The notes below the pieces were generated by a model, which saw only the letters and a program-made list of their open reading frames with translations, did not search any database and was not told the DNA's origin. Position numbers and translations under genes: made by a program. Shown here piece after piece: positions 9,084 to 18,552 of a stretch of 43,483 bases of DNA (position 1 is the first letter of the stretch; every line of letters starts with the position of its first letter). The stretch spans positions 1 through 43,483 of the forward strand of contig CACGZQ010000006.1 of assembly GCA_902577575.1 (NCBI GenBank), written 5' to 3'. This DNA is from an uncultured Pelagibacteraceae bacterium. GTDB lineage: Bacteria > Pseudomonadota > Alphaproteobacteria > Pelagibacterales > Pelagibacteraceae.

Positions 9084-9443
9084 ATGAGCATGAATGTATT
9101 TTTTACTTGGTGGAATAAACAGACCTTCGGAACTTTTTTAAAAACGTTATTTACAGGAAAATACGTAGGTCATGACCAGTTTGGAAATAAATATTATAAA
9201 AATAAAAGAAATGAAAGATGGGTAATCTACTCAAGCAATGTCGAGGCTACAAAAATTACAACAGATTGGTATTTATGGATGCATCACACTACTGATATAA
9301 TTCCAAATGAAGATGATATTAATAAAAAATTATATAATTGGCAAAAAGACCATCAAGAAAATCAAACGGGCACTCAAAACGCTCATAAACCGACAAAGAT
9401 TAAAAAAGAAAAGATCAATAAAAGATATGAGACTTGGAAATAA
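9084..9443 (+). CDS. NDUFA12-like complex I accessory protein
   Basis: Small protein of the NDUFA12/B17.2 family, a supernumerary subunit of NADH:ubiquinone oxidoreductase shared by mitochondria and alphaproteobacteria. Visible landmarks are YVGHDQFGNKYY (27-38), RWVIY (45-49), an EATKITTDWYLWMHHT segment (54-69), and the terminal RYETW. The length of 119 residues is near the 120-140 seen in bacteria. It is encoded away from the main nuo cluster, as is usual. The last 17 bases overlap the signal-peptide start of the downstream DUF2155 gene. A second ATG two codons in would give almost the same protein. Confidence 0.85.
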   Translation: MSMNVFFTWWNKQTFGTFLKTLFTGKYVGHDQFGNKYYKNKRNERWVIYSSNVEATKITTDWYLWMHHTTDIIPNEDDINKKLYNWQKDHQENQTGTQNAHKPTKIKKEKINKRYETWK

Positions 9444-9927
9444 TTTTATCATTCACTTAATAATTGCCCTCTTCTGTACAAACTTATTTGCTGAGAGTAG
9501 AATCACTACTTCGACACTTTTAAATATAGATAAAATAAAGCCTAGTTTCGAAGAAGAAGAAAAGAATGTAAATTATGATAATAAAAATGATATAAAAATT
9601 AAAAAAAAAGAAAACAAATTTTCTAATTCGGCACATGCAGTCCTAATTGGCCTAGATAAGATTACCGCAAAGTCTTCAAAAATAAAAATTAATATTGATG
9701 AATCAAAAAAATTTGGACCTTTAGAAATCAAAATATTGAAGTGTGGTAAAGTTAAAGTAAACAATAAGATTGAGGATGTGGCCTATATGCAGGTAAAAGA
9801 TTTCACAAATAATGAAAATGAAAAGGTTTTTATTTTTAATGGTTGGACGTTTTCCTCTGATCCTAATTTAACACCATTTGATCATGCTATTTATGATTTG
9901 CAATTATTAAATTGTCAAAATGTTTAA
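9427..9927 (+). CDS. DUF2155 family exported protein
   Basis: 166 residues, starting at ATG 9427. The frame is open further upstream, but that part only shadows the NDUFA12 gene, whereas 9427 gives a good signal peptide (MRLGNNFIIHLIIALFCTNLFA). After a charged linker, the DUF2155 core is recognisable: AVLIGLDKITAKSSKIKINID, FGPLEIKILKCGKV, then IFNGWTFSSDPNLTPFDHAIYDLQLLNC. Two cysteines (in ILKCGKV and LLNC) may pair in the periplasm. Function unknown; in alphaproteobacteria it is usually found beside NDUFA12 and accBC. The stop is interleaved with that of convergent accC through a TTAA (9924-9927). Confidence 0.8.
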   Translation: MRLGNNFIIHLIIALFCTNLFAESRITTSTLLNIDKIKPSFEEEEKNVNYDNKNDIKIKKKENKFSNSAHAVLIGLDKITAKSSKIKINIDESKKFGPLEIKILKCGKVKVNNKIEDVAYMQVKDFTNNENEKVFIFNGWTFSSDPNLTPFDHAIYDLQLLNCQNV

Positions 9928-11261
9928 TAAAATTTCTCTTTTCCAAGCCAATTAGTATCAAAATCAGAGTTTATAAATTTTTTATGGTTTAATATTTTTT
10001 TATGAAGATCAATTGTTGTTGTTATTCCCTCTAGAACAAATTCATCCAGTGATCTCAAAGTTCTTTGTATAGCTTCTGTTCTGTTTCTTCCTTTACAGAT
10101 AACTTTAGCAATCAAGCTGTCATAATAAGGTGTTATTTTACATCCTTGAAAAACTGAACCATCTACCCTTGTTCTAAAACCGGAAGGTTGATGACAGACG
10201 CTAATCGTTCCAGGGCTTGGTTGAAAATTTAAAGCAGGGTTTTCGGCGTTTATTCTACATTCAATGGTATGACCTCTTGGGTTTATATCGCTTTGTTTTA
10301 AAGCAGTTTCTCCCGTAAAAGCAATCCAAAGTTGCTCTTTGACTATATCAATACCCGTTTGTACCTCTGTTACTGGATGCTCAACTTGAACTCTAGTATT
10401 CATCTCTAAAAAATAAAATTTTCCATTTTCATATATGAATTCGACTGTGCCTGCACCCTCATAATTTATTTGTTCAACCATTTTTACTGTCTTTTCAAAA
10501 AGATCTTTTCTGATTTCATCAGTTAAAACTGGACTAGGAGTTTCCTCAATTAACTTTTGATGTCGCCTTTGTACTGAACAATCTCTTTCAGCTAAATGCA
10601 CAGTCTTATTTTTTCCTGACATAACTTGAACCTCTATATGTCTTGGATTCTTAAAATATTTTTCTATATATAATTCATCATTATTAAAAAATTTTTTTGC
10701 CTCAGATTTTGCTGTTAGAAATAAATTTTCTAATTTGCTCTCATCATCAACAATTTTCATCCCTTTTCCACCACCACCACCAGCAGCTTTAATTAAAACT
10801 GGATATCCAATTTCTTTAGAAATAGATTTAGCTTCTGAAATAGATTTAACACCACCTTCAGATCCCTCTATTATTGGTAGGCCAAATTTTTTTGCAATTC
10901 TTTTGGCTTCAATTTTATCTCCCATCTTAGAAATAATATCGGCATTAGGGCCAATAAATTTTATGCCGTGTTTATTAACAATTTCTGAAAATTTGGCGTT
11001 CTCTGACAAAAAACCATAACCAGGGTGAATAGCTTCTGCTCCAGTCAAATCAACAGCAGACATTATTGAAGATATGTTTAAATAACTATTCTGAGGTTGA
11101 TGAGATCCAATACACACACTTTCATCCGCTAATCTTACATGCATAGACTCTGAATCTACATCTGAGTGAACTGCTACTGTAGATATACCCCATTCTTTAC
11201 ATGCCCTTATTACTCGGACAGCGATTTCTCCTCTGTTAGCTATCAACACTTTTTTAAACAT
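9924..11261 (-). CDS. accC: Acetyl-CoA carboxylase, biotin carboxylase subunit
   Basis: ATP-grasp enzyme that carboxylates the biotin on AccB, the first step of fatty acid synthesis. Seen: N-terminal KVLIANRGEIAVRVIRACKE, the glycine-rich ATP loop AAGGGGGKGMK (about 159-169), RDCSVQRRHQKLIEE, EFIYENGKFYFLEMNTRVQVEH, and a C-terminal biotin-carboxylase domain. 445 residues is standard. It is the last gene of the minus-strand aroQ-accB-accC unit, three bases after accB. Confidence 0.97.
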   Translation of the reverse strand: MFKKVLIANRGEIAVRVIRACKEWGISTVAVHSDVDSESMHVRLADESVCIGSHQPQNSYLNISSIMSAVDLTGAEAIHPGYGFLSENAKFSEIVNKHGIKFIGPNADIISKMGDKIEAKRIAKKFGLPIIEGSEGGVKSISEAKSISKEIGYPVLIKAAGGGGGKGMKIVDDESKLENLFLTAKSEAKKFFNNDELYIEKYFKNPRHIEVQVMSGKNKTVHLAERDCSVQRRHQKLIEETPSPVLTDEIRKDLFEKTVKMVEQINYEGAGTVEFIYENGKFYFLEMNTRVQVEHPVTEVQTGIDIVKEQLWIAFTGETALKQSDINPRGHTIECRINAENPALNFQPSPGTISVCHQPSGFRTRVDGSVFQGCKITPYYDSLIAKVICKGRNRTEAIQRTLRSLDEFVLEGITTTIDLHKKILNHKKFINSDFDTNWLGKEKFY

Positions 11262-11264
11262 TAA

Positions 11265-11693
11265 TTATTTCAAAACGATTAAGGTTTGGCCGAATTCAAC
11301 AGGCTGTCCATCTTCTACTAATATTTTATTAACAACACCATCGCTTGTGGATGGAACGTGATTCATTGTCTTCATAGCTTCAACTATCATAATTGTTTGT
11401 CCTTTTTTTACTTTTTGACCAACATCAACGAATTTTTTTGCCCCTGGTTCAGGAGCTAAATAAGCAGTTCCAATTATTGGAGATTTTATTCTGATACCTT
11501 CGCTACTATCTTCAGCATTTTTTAAGACAGATTTATTGGGAGAAACCATTGCACCAGTTTTAGAAGTCTCAATACTTTTTGATGCTCTAGAAACTCTAAT
11601 TTTAGTTTGACCTTCTTGATATTCTAATTCAGTAAGGTTAAAATCTTTTAAATTATCAACTAACTCTTTTATTAATTTTTTATCTATTTTCAT
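11265..11693 (-). CDS. accB: Biotin carboxyl carrier protein of acetyl-CoA carboxylase
   Basis: Carries biotin between the carboxylase and transferase sites. The C-terminal biotinyl domain (about 67-142) contains EAMKTMNH with the modified lysine K108. The N-terminal helix (about 1-35) resembles the AccC-binding part of BCCPs, and residues 38-60 form a flexible linker. 142 residues, slightly short because the usual Ala/Pro linker is reduced. Its start overlaps the aroQ stop by four bases (ATGA). Confidence 0.95.
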   Translation of the reverse strand: MKIDKKLIKELVDNLKDFNLTELEYQEGQTKIRVSRASKSIETSKTGAMVSPNKSVLKNAEDSSEGIRIKSPIIGTAYLAPEPGAKKFVDVGQKVKKGQTIMIVEAMKTMNHVPSTSDGVVNKILVEDGQPVEFGQTLIVLK

Positions 11694-12130
11694 TTTTTTA
11701 TAAATAGCTTCATAGCTTGTAATGACATAATATAACCTTCAGACCCAAAACCACAAATTACCCCATTAGCAACTCTACTTATAAGAGACTTGTGTCTGAA
11801 CTCCTCTCTATTATAAATGTTTGTTATATGCAATTCAATAATTGGTATTTTAATTATTTTTAAAGCATCGTGTATTGCCACTGAGGTATGTGTATAGCCG
11901 CCAGCATTTATAATTAGACCTTGATGTTTTTTTCTAGAGTCTTGTATTTTTTCCACAAGCTCACCCTCGATATTAGATTGAAATAATGAAACTTCTAAAT
12001 CATTTTTTTTGCCGAAATCATGACATTTTCTCTCTATATCGTTTAAAGTAAAATTACCGTATTGATTTTTCTCTCTTTCACCTAAAAGGTTGAGATTTGG
12101 ACCGTTAAGAATTATAATTTTTTTCATCAA
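11690..12130 (-). CDS. aroQ: Type II 3-dehydroquinate dehydratase
   Basis: Third step of the shikimate pathway. The signature ILNGPNLNLLGERE (7-20) is followed by catalytic Y24, N75 and H81 in INAGGYTHTSVAIHDAL, H101 in ELHITNI, and R112. 146 residues is normal for the dodecameric type II enzyme. It heads the aroQ-accB-accC unit, an order conserved in many alphaproteobacteria. Two consecutive ATG codons at the start make the exact first residue uncertain by one. Confidence 0.95.
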   Translation of the reverse strand: MMKKIIILNGPNLNLLGEREKNQYGNFTLNDIERKCHDFGKKNDLEVSLFQSNIEGELVEKIQDSRKKHQGLIINAGGYTHTSVAIHDALKIIKIPIIELHITNIYNREEFRHKSLISRVANGVICGFGSEGYIMSLQAMKLFIKK

Positions 12131-12161
12131 TTATTAATTATAAAATTTGAATAACTTAATT

Positions 12162-12365
12162 ATGGCAAAAATACAATTAAATGGAAGAAAAATTACAATC
12201 AAAACAGGGTCGTCAATATTAGAGATATTGAAAAAATATAAATTAGATGGCAGTAAGATAGCCATTGAGCACAATGGAAAGATTATTCAAAAATCAAATT
12301 ATAGTAAAAAAAAAATAAAAAAAAACGATGTTTTAGAAATAGTTCATTTTATTGGCGGGGGGTAA
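12162..12365 (+). CDS. thiS: Sulfur carrier protein ThiS
   Basis: Ubiquitin-like sulfur carrier for thiamin thiazole synthesis. It becomes a C-terminal thiocarboxylate and donates sulfur to ThiG. The protein has 67 residues with [13 protein letters not shown] at the start and ends in IGGG, the glycine tail needed for activation. I choose ATG 12162 over the upstream TTG at 12147 because family members begin at this point. The stop (12363-12365) lies just before the thiG start. Confidence 0.85.
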   Translation: MAKIQLNGRKITIKTGSSILEILKKYKLDGSKIAIEHNGKIIQKSNYSKKKIKKNDVLEIVHFIGGG

Positions 12366-12366
12366 T

Positions 12367-13140
12367 TTGAAGAGAGATTTATTTAAAATTGCTAACAAGA
12401 TTTTTAGGTCAAGATTAATAGTTGGAACAGGCAAATATAAAAATTTTTTAGAAACAGCAAAAGCTATTGACACCTCAGGGGCAGATTTAGTGACAGTTGC
12501 AGTAAGAAGAGTGAATATAACCAATAAAAAAAAACCAATTCTCACAGATTATATTAATCCAAAAAAAATTACTTTATTACCAAATACCGCTGGTTGCTTT
12601 AGTTCAGAAGAAGCCTTAAGAACTTTAAGATTAGCTAGAGAAATGGGAGGTTGGAAGTTAGTAAAATTAGAAGTTTTAGGTGATAAGAAAACTCTTTATC
12701 CAAATATGATAGAGACAATCAAATCCACAAAAGTGTTGGTTAGAGAAGGATTCAAAGTCATGGTGTATTGTACAGATGATGTGTTAATGGCAAAACAATT
12801 AGAGGACCTTGGAGCGTCGGCTATTATGCCTCTTGCGTCACCTATCGGTTCAGGGTTAGGTTTGCTAAATAAAACAAATATCTCATTAATTGTTAAACAG
12901 TCAAAAGTTCCAATCATCGTAGACGCAGGAATTGGCACAGCATCAGATGCTACAATTTCAATGGAATTAGGTTGTGATGGAGTATTAATTAATAGCGCAA
13001 TTGCAATGGCAAAGAAACCAATTTTAATGGCTAAAGCTTTTAAAGATGCTGTAATTTCTGGTCGCAATGCTTACCTAAGCGGAAGAATGAAAAAACTAAA
13101 TACTGCTTCTCCAAGTTCTCCTAATAAAGGATTAATTTAA
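12367..13140 (+). CDS. thiG: Thiazole synthase ThiG (TTG start)
   Basis: Forms the thiazole phosphate of thiamin from DXP, dehydroglycine and ThiS thiocarboxylate. TIM-barrel protein with [13 protein letters not shown] near the N-terminus, the Schiff-base lysine K100 in [10 protein letters not shown], and [14 protein letters not shown]-type phosphate loop (here [14 protein letters not shown]). No ATG exists near the family start, so translation must begin at TTG: 12367 is preferred, one base after the thiS stop, and 12352 is the alternative. The run GGGGGG that encodes the ThiS glycines lies just upstream and could pair with 16S rRNA. The end overlaps convergent rne by 9 bases. Confidence 0.88.
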   Translation: MKRDLFKIANKIFRSRLIVGTGKYKNFLETAKAIDTSGADLVTVAVRRVNITNKKKPILTDYINPKKITLLPNTAGCFSSEEALRTLRLAREMGGWKLVKLEVLGDKKTLYPNMIETIKSTKVLVREGFKVMVYCTDDVLMAKQLEDLGASAIMPLASPIGSGLGLLNKTNISLIVKQSKVPIIVDAGIGTASDATISMELGCDGVLINSAIAMAKKPILMAKAFKDAVISGRNAYLSGRMKKLNTASPSSPNKGLI

Positions 13141-14958
13141 TTTTTTTTTTCTCCTTACCCAAAGTGTCCTTAATTTTTTTTTGGTTTTAACTTTTTTAGT
13201 TTCTTTTTTAACTTTTTTACTTTCTTTTTTTGGTTTTTTTTTATTATCAGTTAATTTTGTGGTAATTTGAATTTCATTTATATTTTCTACTTTATCTATC
13301 ATTTTTTTTGATTTATTAAATAATTCAATCTTATATTCTGGTATAATTAATTTTTCGTTAGAATAAATTTCAATCTTAAATAAGTATTTTTTCTGAAAGA
13401 ACTTTAATTCATCTAAAAGGTTTTTTTCGATGAAAATTTTTACTTTTTCAGGGACATATGTTTTGATAATTTTTACTTTATCAGTAAAGGCTAAGTTTTG
13501 AATTTTCTTTAAAATTTTTTGAGAAAAAGACCCTAGAGATAGTTGAGTTTCCCACCTAATAGACCCCTCTCTTAATCTTTGGCGGGTCATTTCCAACAAA
13601 CCAAAATTGCTAATCCTGCCAATTTGAATTCTTGCTCTATCTTTTCGAATACTTTCTCTCATTTTCTTTTCAACATTTCTTCGATTATAAAAATTCATCA
13701 TATCTATAAAATCCACTACAATTAATCCCGATAAGTCTCTCAGTTTGATTTGGTGTGCTATTTCTTCAGCAGCCTCAAGATTTGTATTTAAGGCAGTTTT
13801 TTCAATATTAGTTTGTTTGGTAGATTGACCAGAATTTATATCAATCGATACCAAAGCCTCTGTAGGATTAATTACCAAATAACCGCCCGATTTTAATTTT
13901 ACAGTTGGTTCGTATATATTATTTAATTCTTTTTCAATATTTGCAAAATGGAAAAGAGGTATTTTACCTCTATATTTTTTTATATTTTTTACATTTTTAG
14001 GCATTAATTCTTTCATAAATTTTTTAGCTTTTTGATAAGCCTCATTGCCTTCAATATAAATATTTTTAGTATCATTATCGTAGGTATCTCTTAAAGTTCT
14101 TTTAATAATGTCACCCTCTTCATAAACCAATGAAGGAGCATTAGAGTCCAAAGCTTTATCTTTGATTTCCTCCCAAGTTTTGATTGTATTTTGAAAGTCT
14201 TTATCTATTTCATTTTTTGTTTTGTTGGCCCCAGCTGTTCTTATTATGACACCCATACTTTTTGGAATTTCAATTTCTTCAAGTATGCTTCTAATTTTTT
14301 GTCTATCACTTGAATTAAAAATTTTTCTGGAAATACCACCACCTTTAGGCGTATTTGGCATTAAAACAATATATTTACCGGCTAGGGATATAAAGGTAGT
14401 AAGAGCAGCACCTTTTTGTCCTCTTTCTTCCTTGATCACCTGTATTAAAATTACCTGACCTGGTTTGATTACTTCTTGAATTTTGTATCTTTTTATTCCA
14501 TATGATGACTTAATTTCTTCTCTGTATTTTTCTTTTTTTACTTCATTATTTTTTGTATTATCTGCCTCTTCTTTATTTGTATCATTATTTACATCATTTA
14601 AATTTGATAAAGGTTCATCATTAGAATTTTCTTGCTGGATATTTTCATTTTTATCTTTTAAATTTTCTCTAATTTCCTCCTCAGCAATTCTTAATCTTTC
14701 TTTATCCTCTGATGGAATTTGGTAGTAATCAGATTGGATATCGTTGAAAGCTAAAAATCCATGCCTTTCTCTTCCAAAATTTACAAATGCAGCCTGTAAA
14801 GATGGCTCAACCCTACTTATGGTACCCAGATATATATTATTTTTAAAATTTAAATTGTTTTTATCTTCAAATTCATACTCTTCGATTGAATCATCCGATT
14901 TAAGCACAATTCTAGTTTGATTAGGACGCGAGGCGTCAACATATAAATTTTTTTCCAT
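13132..14958 (-). CDS. rne: RNase E/G family endoribonuclease without zinc link
   Basis: Main endoribonuclease for mRNA decay and rRNA/tRNA processing. The S1 domain starts at [19 protein letters not shown] (44-62) and is interrupted by an acidic, asparagine-rich insert (about 80-148), as in many alphaproteobacteria. The catalytic aspartates are D373 in VSIDINSG and D416/D419 in VVDFIDMM. After [11 protein letters not shown] (456-466), where relatives have the CPxCxG zinc link, there is no cysteine, and there is none in the whole 608-residue protein. The C-terminal tail (from about 573) is very lysine-rich and much shorter than the E. coli degradosome scaffold. Could equally be called RNase G-like. 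Confidence 0.88.
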   Translation of the reverse strand: MEKNLYVDASRPNQTRIVLKSDDSIEEYEFEDKNNLNFKNNIYLGTISRVEPSLQAAFVNFGRERHGFLAFNDIQSDYYQIPSEDKERLRIAEEEIRENLKDKNENIQQENSNDEPLSNLNDVNNDTNKEEADNTKNNEVKKEKYREEIKSSYGIKRYKIQEVIKPGQVILIQVIKEERGQKGAALTTFISLAGKYIVLMPNTPKGGGISRKIFNSSDRQKIRSILEEIEIPKSMGVIIRTAGANKTKNEIDKDFQNTIKTWEEIKDKALDSNAPSLVYEEGDIIKRTLRDTYDNDTKNIYIEGNEAYQKAKKFMKELMPKNVKNIKKYRGKIPLFHFANIEKELNNIYEPTVKLKSGGYLVINPTEALVSIDINSGQSTKQTNIEKTALNTNLEAAEEIAHQIKLRDLSGLIVVDFIDMMNFYNRRNVEKKMRESIRKDRARIQIGRISNFGLLEMTRQRLREGSIRWETQLSLGSFSQKILKKIQNLAFTDKVKIIKTYVPEKVKIFIEKNLLDELKFFQKKYLFKIEIYSNEKLIIPEYKIELFNKSKKMIDKVENINEIQITTKLTDNKKKPKKESKKVKKETKKVKTKKKLRTLWVRRKKKLN

Positions 14959-15033
14959 TTTAGTTGAATTCCTTTTAATATTCTGAAATCTGTTAATTTT
15001 AATTTTCTCATATTTACACTCTAATACAAATTT

Positions 15034-15063
15034 TTGAATAAATACACTTAATAAGATTAATAT
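15034..15063 (+). promoter_or_regulatory. Candidate promoter of the PBP1A-prfB operon
   Basis: TTGAAT (15034-15039), an 18-base spacer and TAATAT (15058-15063) lie about 40 bases upstream of the PBP1A start. AAAGGG (15094-15099) is a good ribosome binding site for the ATG at 15103. The region between rne and PBP1A (14959-15102) holds nothing else that I can identify. Confidence 0.35.
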
Positions 15064-15102
15064 GCCTCAAGAAAGTCAAAATTTTTATTGATAAAGGGTA
15101 AA

Positions 15103-17463
15103 ATGTTAAAATTTATCAACTTTTCAGCAAAATTTATAATTGTATTTTTCATCGTAAGTTTGTTTTTTATATTTTCTACCTTATGGTATTTTTCTATAGG
15201 TTTGCCTGATTACAAAAAATTGTCTAATTACCAACCTCCAATATCAAGTAGAGTTTACTCGGATGATGGAAAATTGCTTGCAGAATATGCGTTACAAAAA
15301 AGACTATTTGTACCATATGAGTCTATACCAAAAATAGTAGTTAATTCTTTTCTTTCTGCGGAAGACAAAAACTTTTTTAATCATCCAGGCGTTGACGCAA
15401 AAGGAATATTAAGGGCTCTGATTAATAATATTAAAAACATTTCTCAAAACAAAAGGCTAGAAGGAGCATCCACTATAACACAACAGGTCGCCAAAAATTT
15501 TCTACTAACAAATGAGGTTTCAATTAGGAGAAAAGTAAAAGAAGCAATACTGGCTTTTAGAATTGAGAGAGCATATTCAAAGGAGAGAATTTTAGAATTA
15601 TATTTAAATCAAATTTATTTAGGTCAAGGAACTTATGGTATAGCTGCTGCAAGTTTAGAATATTTTGATAAATCAATTAAAGAATTAGATTATTCAGATG
15701 CTGCGTTACTTGCAGCACTGCCAAAAGCTCCAAGTAAATACAATCCTTACAAATATCCTGAGTTAGGAAAATTTAGACGAAATTTAGTTTTAAAAAACCT
15801 AGAGGAAAACAATTTTATTTCAAAAAAACAATTAAAAGAATTCAAAAATTCTGATTTAAATTTAAAGAGGAGAAAAATTGAAATAGTAAATGAAGCTAAT
15901 TCTTACACCGAAGAAGTTAGACGAATAGTTAATGAAAATTATGGATTTGAAAAACTCTATTCCCAAGGTCTTAGTATAAAAACACCATTAAATATTAACT
16001 ATCAAATTCAGGCAATAGATTCACTAAGAAAAGGCATTGAAGAGTATGACAGAAGACATGGTTGGAGAGGTCCAATTACAAACAAGATAAAATCTAAAAA
16101 TTGGAAAAATAAAATTGAAAATTTTAAATTAGACCCAACACTTGATTGGAAATATGCAGAAATAGAAGATCTCAATATTTCAGAAATAAAATTTAAAATA
16201 ATTGATGATGCTACTAATAATTTAAAAGGTATATTAAAAGCTAATGAGATCACATGGGCTATTAGGGGAAAAAAAAACATTTTAGATAAATTTGAAGTTG
16301 GAGACATTATCTTTGTAAAAAGGGTAAACGGTGCATGGAAACTAAAACAGTATCCAAAAGTAAATGGCGGCATAGTAGTTCTTGACCCATTTACCGGTGA
16401 TGTAAAAGCATTAGTTGGTGGATTTAATTTCAAATTGAGTGAATTTAATAGAGTTACTCAAGCAAAAAGACAGCCAGGTTCGGCTTTTAAGCCAATAGTT
16501 TATGCAGCTGCACTGGAGAATGGTTTTTCCCCTAACTCAATAATTCTAGATGCGCCATTTGTTGAAAGCCAAGGAGTCGGTTTAAAAAATTGGAAACCTG
16601 AAAACTATGGAAAAAAATTTTATGGACCAACGACTCTAAGAAAAGGTATTGAATATTCTAGAAATCTAATGACAGTAAGAGTAGCTAAAATTTTAGGATT
16701 AGATAAAATTTTAGATCTTTCAAAAAACTTAAATATTTATGACGAAATTCCAGAATTGCTTTCAGTTTCTTTAGGTGCCGTTGAAACAACTCTATTAAAT
16801 TTAACAACTGCTTACGCATCTTTTGCTAATGGTGGTAAAAAAGTCGATCCCAATTTGATTTCTAGAATACAAGATCGAAGAGGTAATACAATTTACAAAA
16901 TTAAAAATAGAAAATGTTTAGGCTGTGATAAGTTTATAGACCAGTCCAATACATTGCCCAAAATTGAAAATACTAATAAAAGAGTTTTTAGTGAAGAAAC
17001 TGCTTATCAAATGACTTCTATACTTAATGGGGCTATTGAAAGAGGCACTGGAAAAAAATTAAGAGTTCTTCAAGTTCCTTTAGCGGGTAAAACTGGAACA
17101 ACTAATGATAATTATGATGCTTGGTTTATCGGTTTTAGTTCAAATCTAGTAATTGGTGTTTATATAGGTTTTGATAATCCTAAAACTTTAGGAAAATTTG
17201 AGACAGGCTCAAAAGCTGCTTTGCCGGTATTTAAAAATTTTGTAGAAAATGCCCTTTTTAAAAGTGATTTTAATGATTTTAAAGTTCCTAATAATATATT
17301 TCTAACATCAATAAATTATGACACAGGACAAAAATCTTTACCTACAGATAAAAATACAATTATTGAGGCTTTAAAAGATAAAGATATTAACAATATTGAT
17401 AATAACAATTTAATATCAATTAGCGGGTATGATAATCTAATCAAATTTAGGCAATTTTATTAA
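15103..17463 (+). CDS. mrcA: Penicillin-binding protein 1A
   Basis: Bifunctional peptidoglycan synthase anchored by one N-terminal membrane helix (about 11-32). The GT51 glycosyltransferase has catalytic E87 in SAEDKNFF, EGASTITQQVAKNFL (120-134) and the RKVKEAILAFRIE motif. The transpeptidase has S460 in PGSAFKP, SRN (519-521) and KTGT (663-666). 786 residues from ATG 15103, chosen because of the AAAGGG site seven bases upstream; a TTG at 15088 is in frame. A CLGC pair (605-608) sits in a loop of the transpeptidase. The stop and the prfB start share a base (TAATG). Confidence 0.95.
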   Translation: MLKFINFSAKFIIVFFIVSLFFIFSTLWYFSIGLPDYKKLSNYQPPISSRVYSDDGKLLAEYALQKRLFVPYESIPKIVVNSFLSAEDKNFFNHPGVDAKGILRALINNIKNISQNKRLEGASTITQQVAKNFLLTNEVSIRRKVKEAILAFRIERAYSKERILELYLNQIYLGQGTYGIAAASLEYFDKSIKELDYSDAALLAALPKAPSKYNPYKYPELGKFRRNLVLKNLEENNFISKKQLKEFKNSDLNLKRRKIEIVNEANSYTEEVRRIVNENYGFEKLYSQGLSIKTPLNINYQIQAIDSLRKGIEEYDRRHGWRGPITNKIKSKNWKNKIENFKLDPTLDWKYAEIEDLNISEIKFKIIDDATNNLKGILKANEITWAIRGKKNILDKFEVGDIIFVKRVNGAWKLKQYPKVNGGIVVLDPFTGDVKALVGGFNFKLSEFNRVTQAKRQPGSAFKPIVYAAALENGFSPNSIILDAPFVESQGVGLKNWKPENYGKKFYGPTTLRKGIEYSRNLMTVRVAKILGLDKILDLSKNLNIYDEIPELLSVSLGAVETTLLNLTTAYASFANGGKKVDPNLISRIQDRRGNTIYKIKNRKCLGCDKFIDQSNTLPKIENTNKRVFSEETAYQMTSILNGAIERGTGKKLRVLQVPLAGKTGTTNDNYDAWFIGFSSNLVIGVYIGFDNPKTLGKFETGSKAALPVFKNFVENALFKSDFNDFKVPNNIFLTSINYDTGQKSLPTDKNTIIEALKDKDINNIDNNNLISISGYDNLIKFRQFY

Positions 17464-18552
17464 TGCAAAATTTTGAAACGAAAATAAGCTTAACTGAAAA
17501 GACCCTTAATAATATTAGGGGGTATCTTTGATAAAAATAATGTTAAAATTAAACTAGCAGAATTTGAAGAAAAACTCTTACAAGAAAATTTTTGGAAAGA
17601 TAAAAAACAAGTTAAAAAGATAGTTAAACAAAAAAAAGTATTTGAAGATATTCTTAATTTTTATCAAAAAACTTCTTTAGAAATATCAAATATTAAGGAC
17701 TTATTTAATTTAGCTTCTCAAGAAAAAAATGAAGAAATTATAGAAGATTGTAATTTGAAAATAGATTTAATTTATAAATCTACTAAAGAGCTGGAAATTA
17801 GTTGTTTTTTATCTGGTGAGAACGATAGTTATGATATCTACTTGGAAATTCATGCTGGTGCTGGAGGTACAGAAAGCCAAGACTGGGCAGACATGTTGAG
17901 AAGGATGTATTTAAAATGGTTTGATAAAAGAAATTTTCGCTATCAAATTATAAGTGAGCATAGAGGGGAAGAGGCTGGTATTAAATCATCAACAGTAAAA
18001 GTTGAAGGGAAAAATTTATATGGATTAATGAGGGCAGAGTCCGGAGTTCACAGATTAGTAAGAATTTCACCATTTGATAGTGGAGCAAGAAGACACACAA
18101 GTTTTGCTAGTATATGGGTATACCCCGCAGTTGATGATGATATTGATATTAAAATTGAGGAAAAAGATCTAAGAATCGATACCTTTAGATCGAGCGGAGC
18201 AGGTGGACAGCATGTAAACACAACTGATAGCGCAGTAAGGATAACTCATTTGCCAACTAAAATTGTAGTTCAATGTCAAAATGAAAGATCTCAACATAAA
18301 AATAAAGAGACATGTTATAAAATGTTAAGAGCTAGACTTTATGAGCATGAAATGCAAAAACGAGATGAACAAAACCAAAAAGACTCAAGCAACAAAACTG
18401 ATATAGGATGGGGACATCAAATAAGATCTTACGTATTACAACCTTATCAGCTTGTAAAAGACTTAAGAAATAAAGTTGAAAATACAAATCCTAATAGTGT
18501 TTTGGACGGCAATATAGATCTATTTATAGAGGAGGGTATAAAGAACAGGTAA
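17463..18552 (+). CDS. prfB: Peptide chain release factor 2, with programmed +1 frameshift
   Basis: Terminates translation at UGA and UAA. The first frame (22 codons, ATG 17463) ends at CTT-TGA (17526-17531). Skipping T17529 continues in the +1 frame from GAT 17530 to the stop at 18552, giving 362 residues, close to the 365 of E. coli. The stop-reading tripeptide SPF is at about 202-204, and the peptidyl-hydrolysis motif GGQ at 247-249. The recoding site is listed separately. This is not a pseudogene: the slippery site and its internal Shine-Dalgarno match the known autoregulatory design. Junctions on both sides are TAATG. Confidence 0.96.
17517..17531 (+). promoter_or_regulatory. RF2 programmed +1 frameshift site
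   Basis: The bases AGGGGG-TAT-CTT-TGA are in the zero frame: an internal Shine-Dalgarno-like AGGGGG three bases before CTT, then the in-frame UGA. This is the same 15-base arrangement as in E. coli prfB. When RF2 is scarce, slow termination at UGA lets the ribosome slip +1 on CUU and make full-length RF2. The base after TGA is T here. Confidence 0.95.

Noticed and set aside
9307-9426. Longer start for the DUF2155 protein
   Set aside because: It lies inside the NDUFA12-like gene in another frame and hides a good signal peptide that starts at 9427.
14950-15011. Upstream small frame on the minus strand before rne (ATG at 15011)
   Set aside because: Out of frame with rne, no ribosome binding site, and low-complexity content; likely chance. 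Only its AGTGTAA similarity to the clpX/lon element was kept as a weak note.
17463-17531. Short frame ending in TGA before the main prfB frame, as in a broken gene
   Set aside because: The AGGGGG-TAT-CTT-TGA signal is the known programmed frameshift of prfB, and both parts match RF2.
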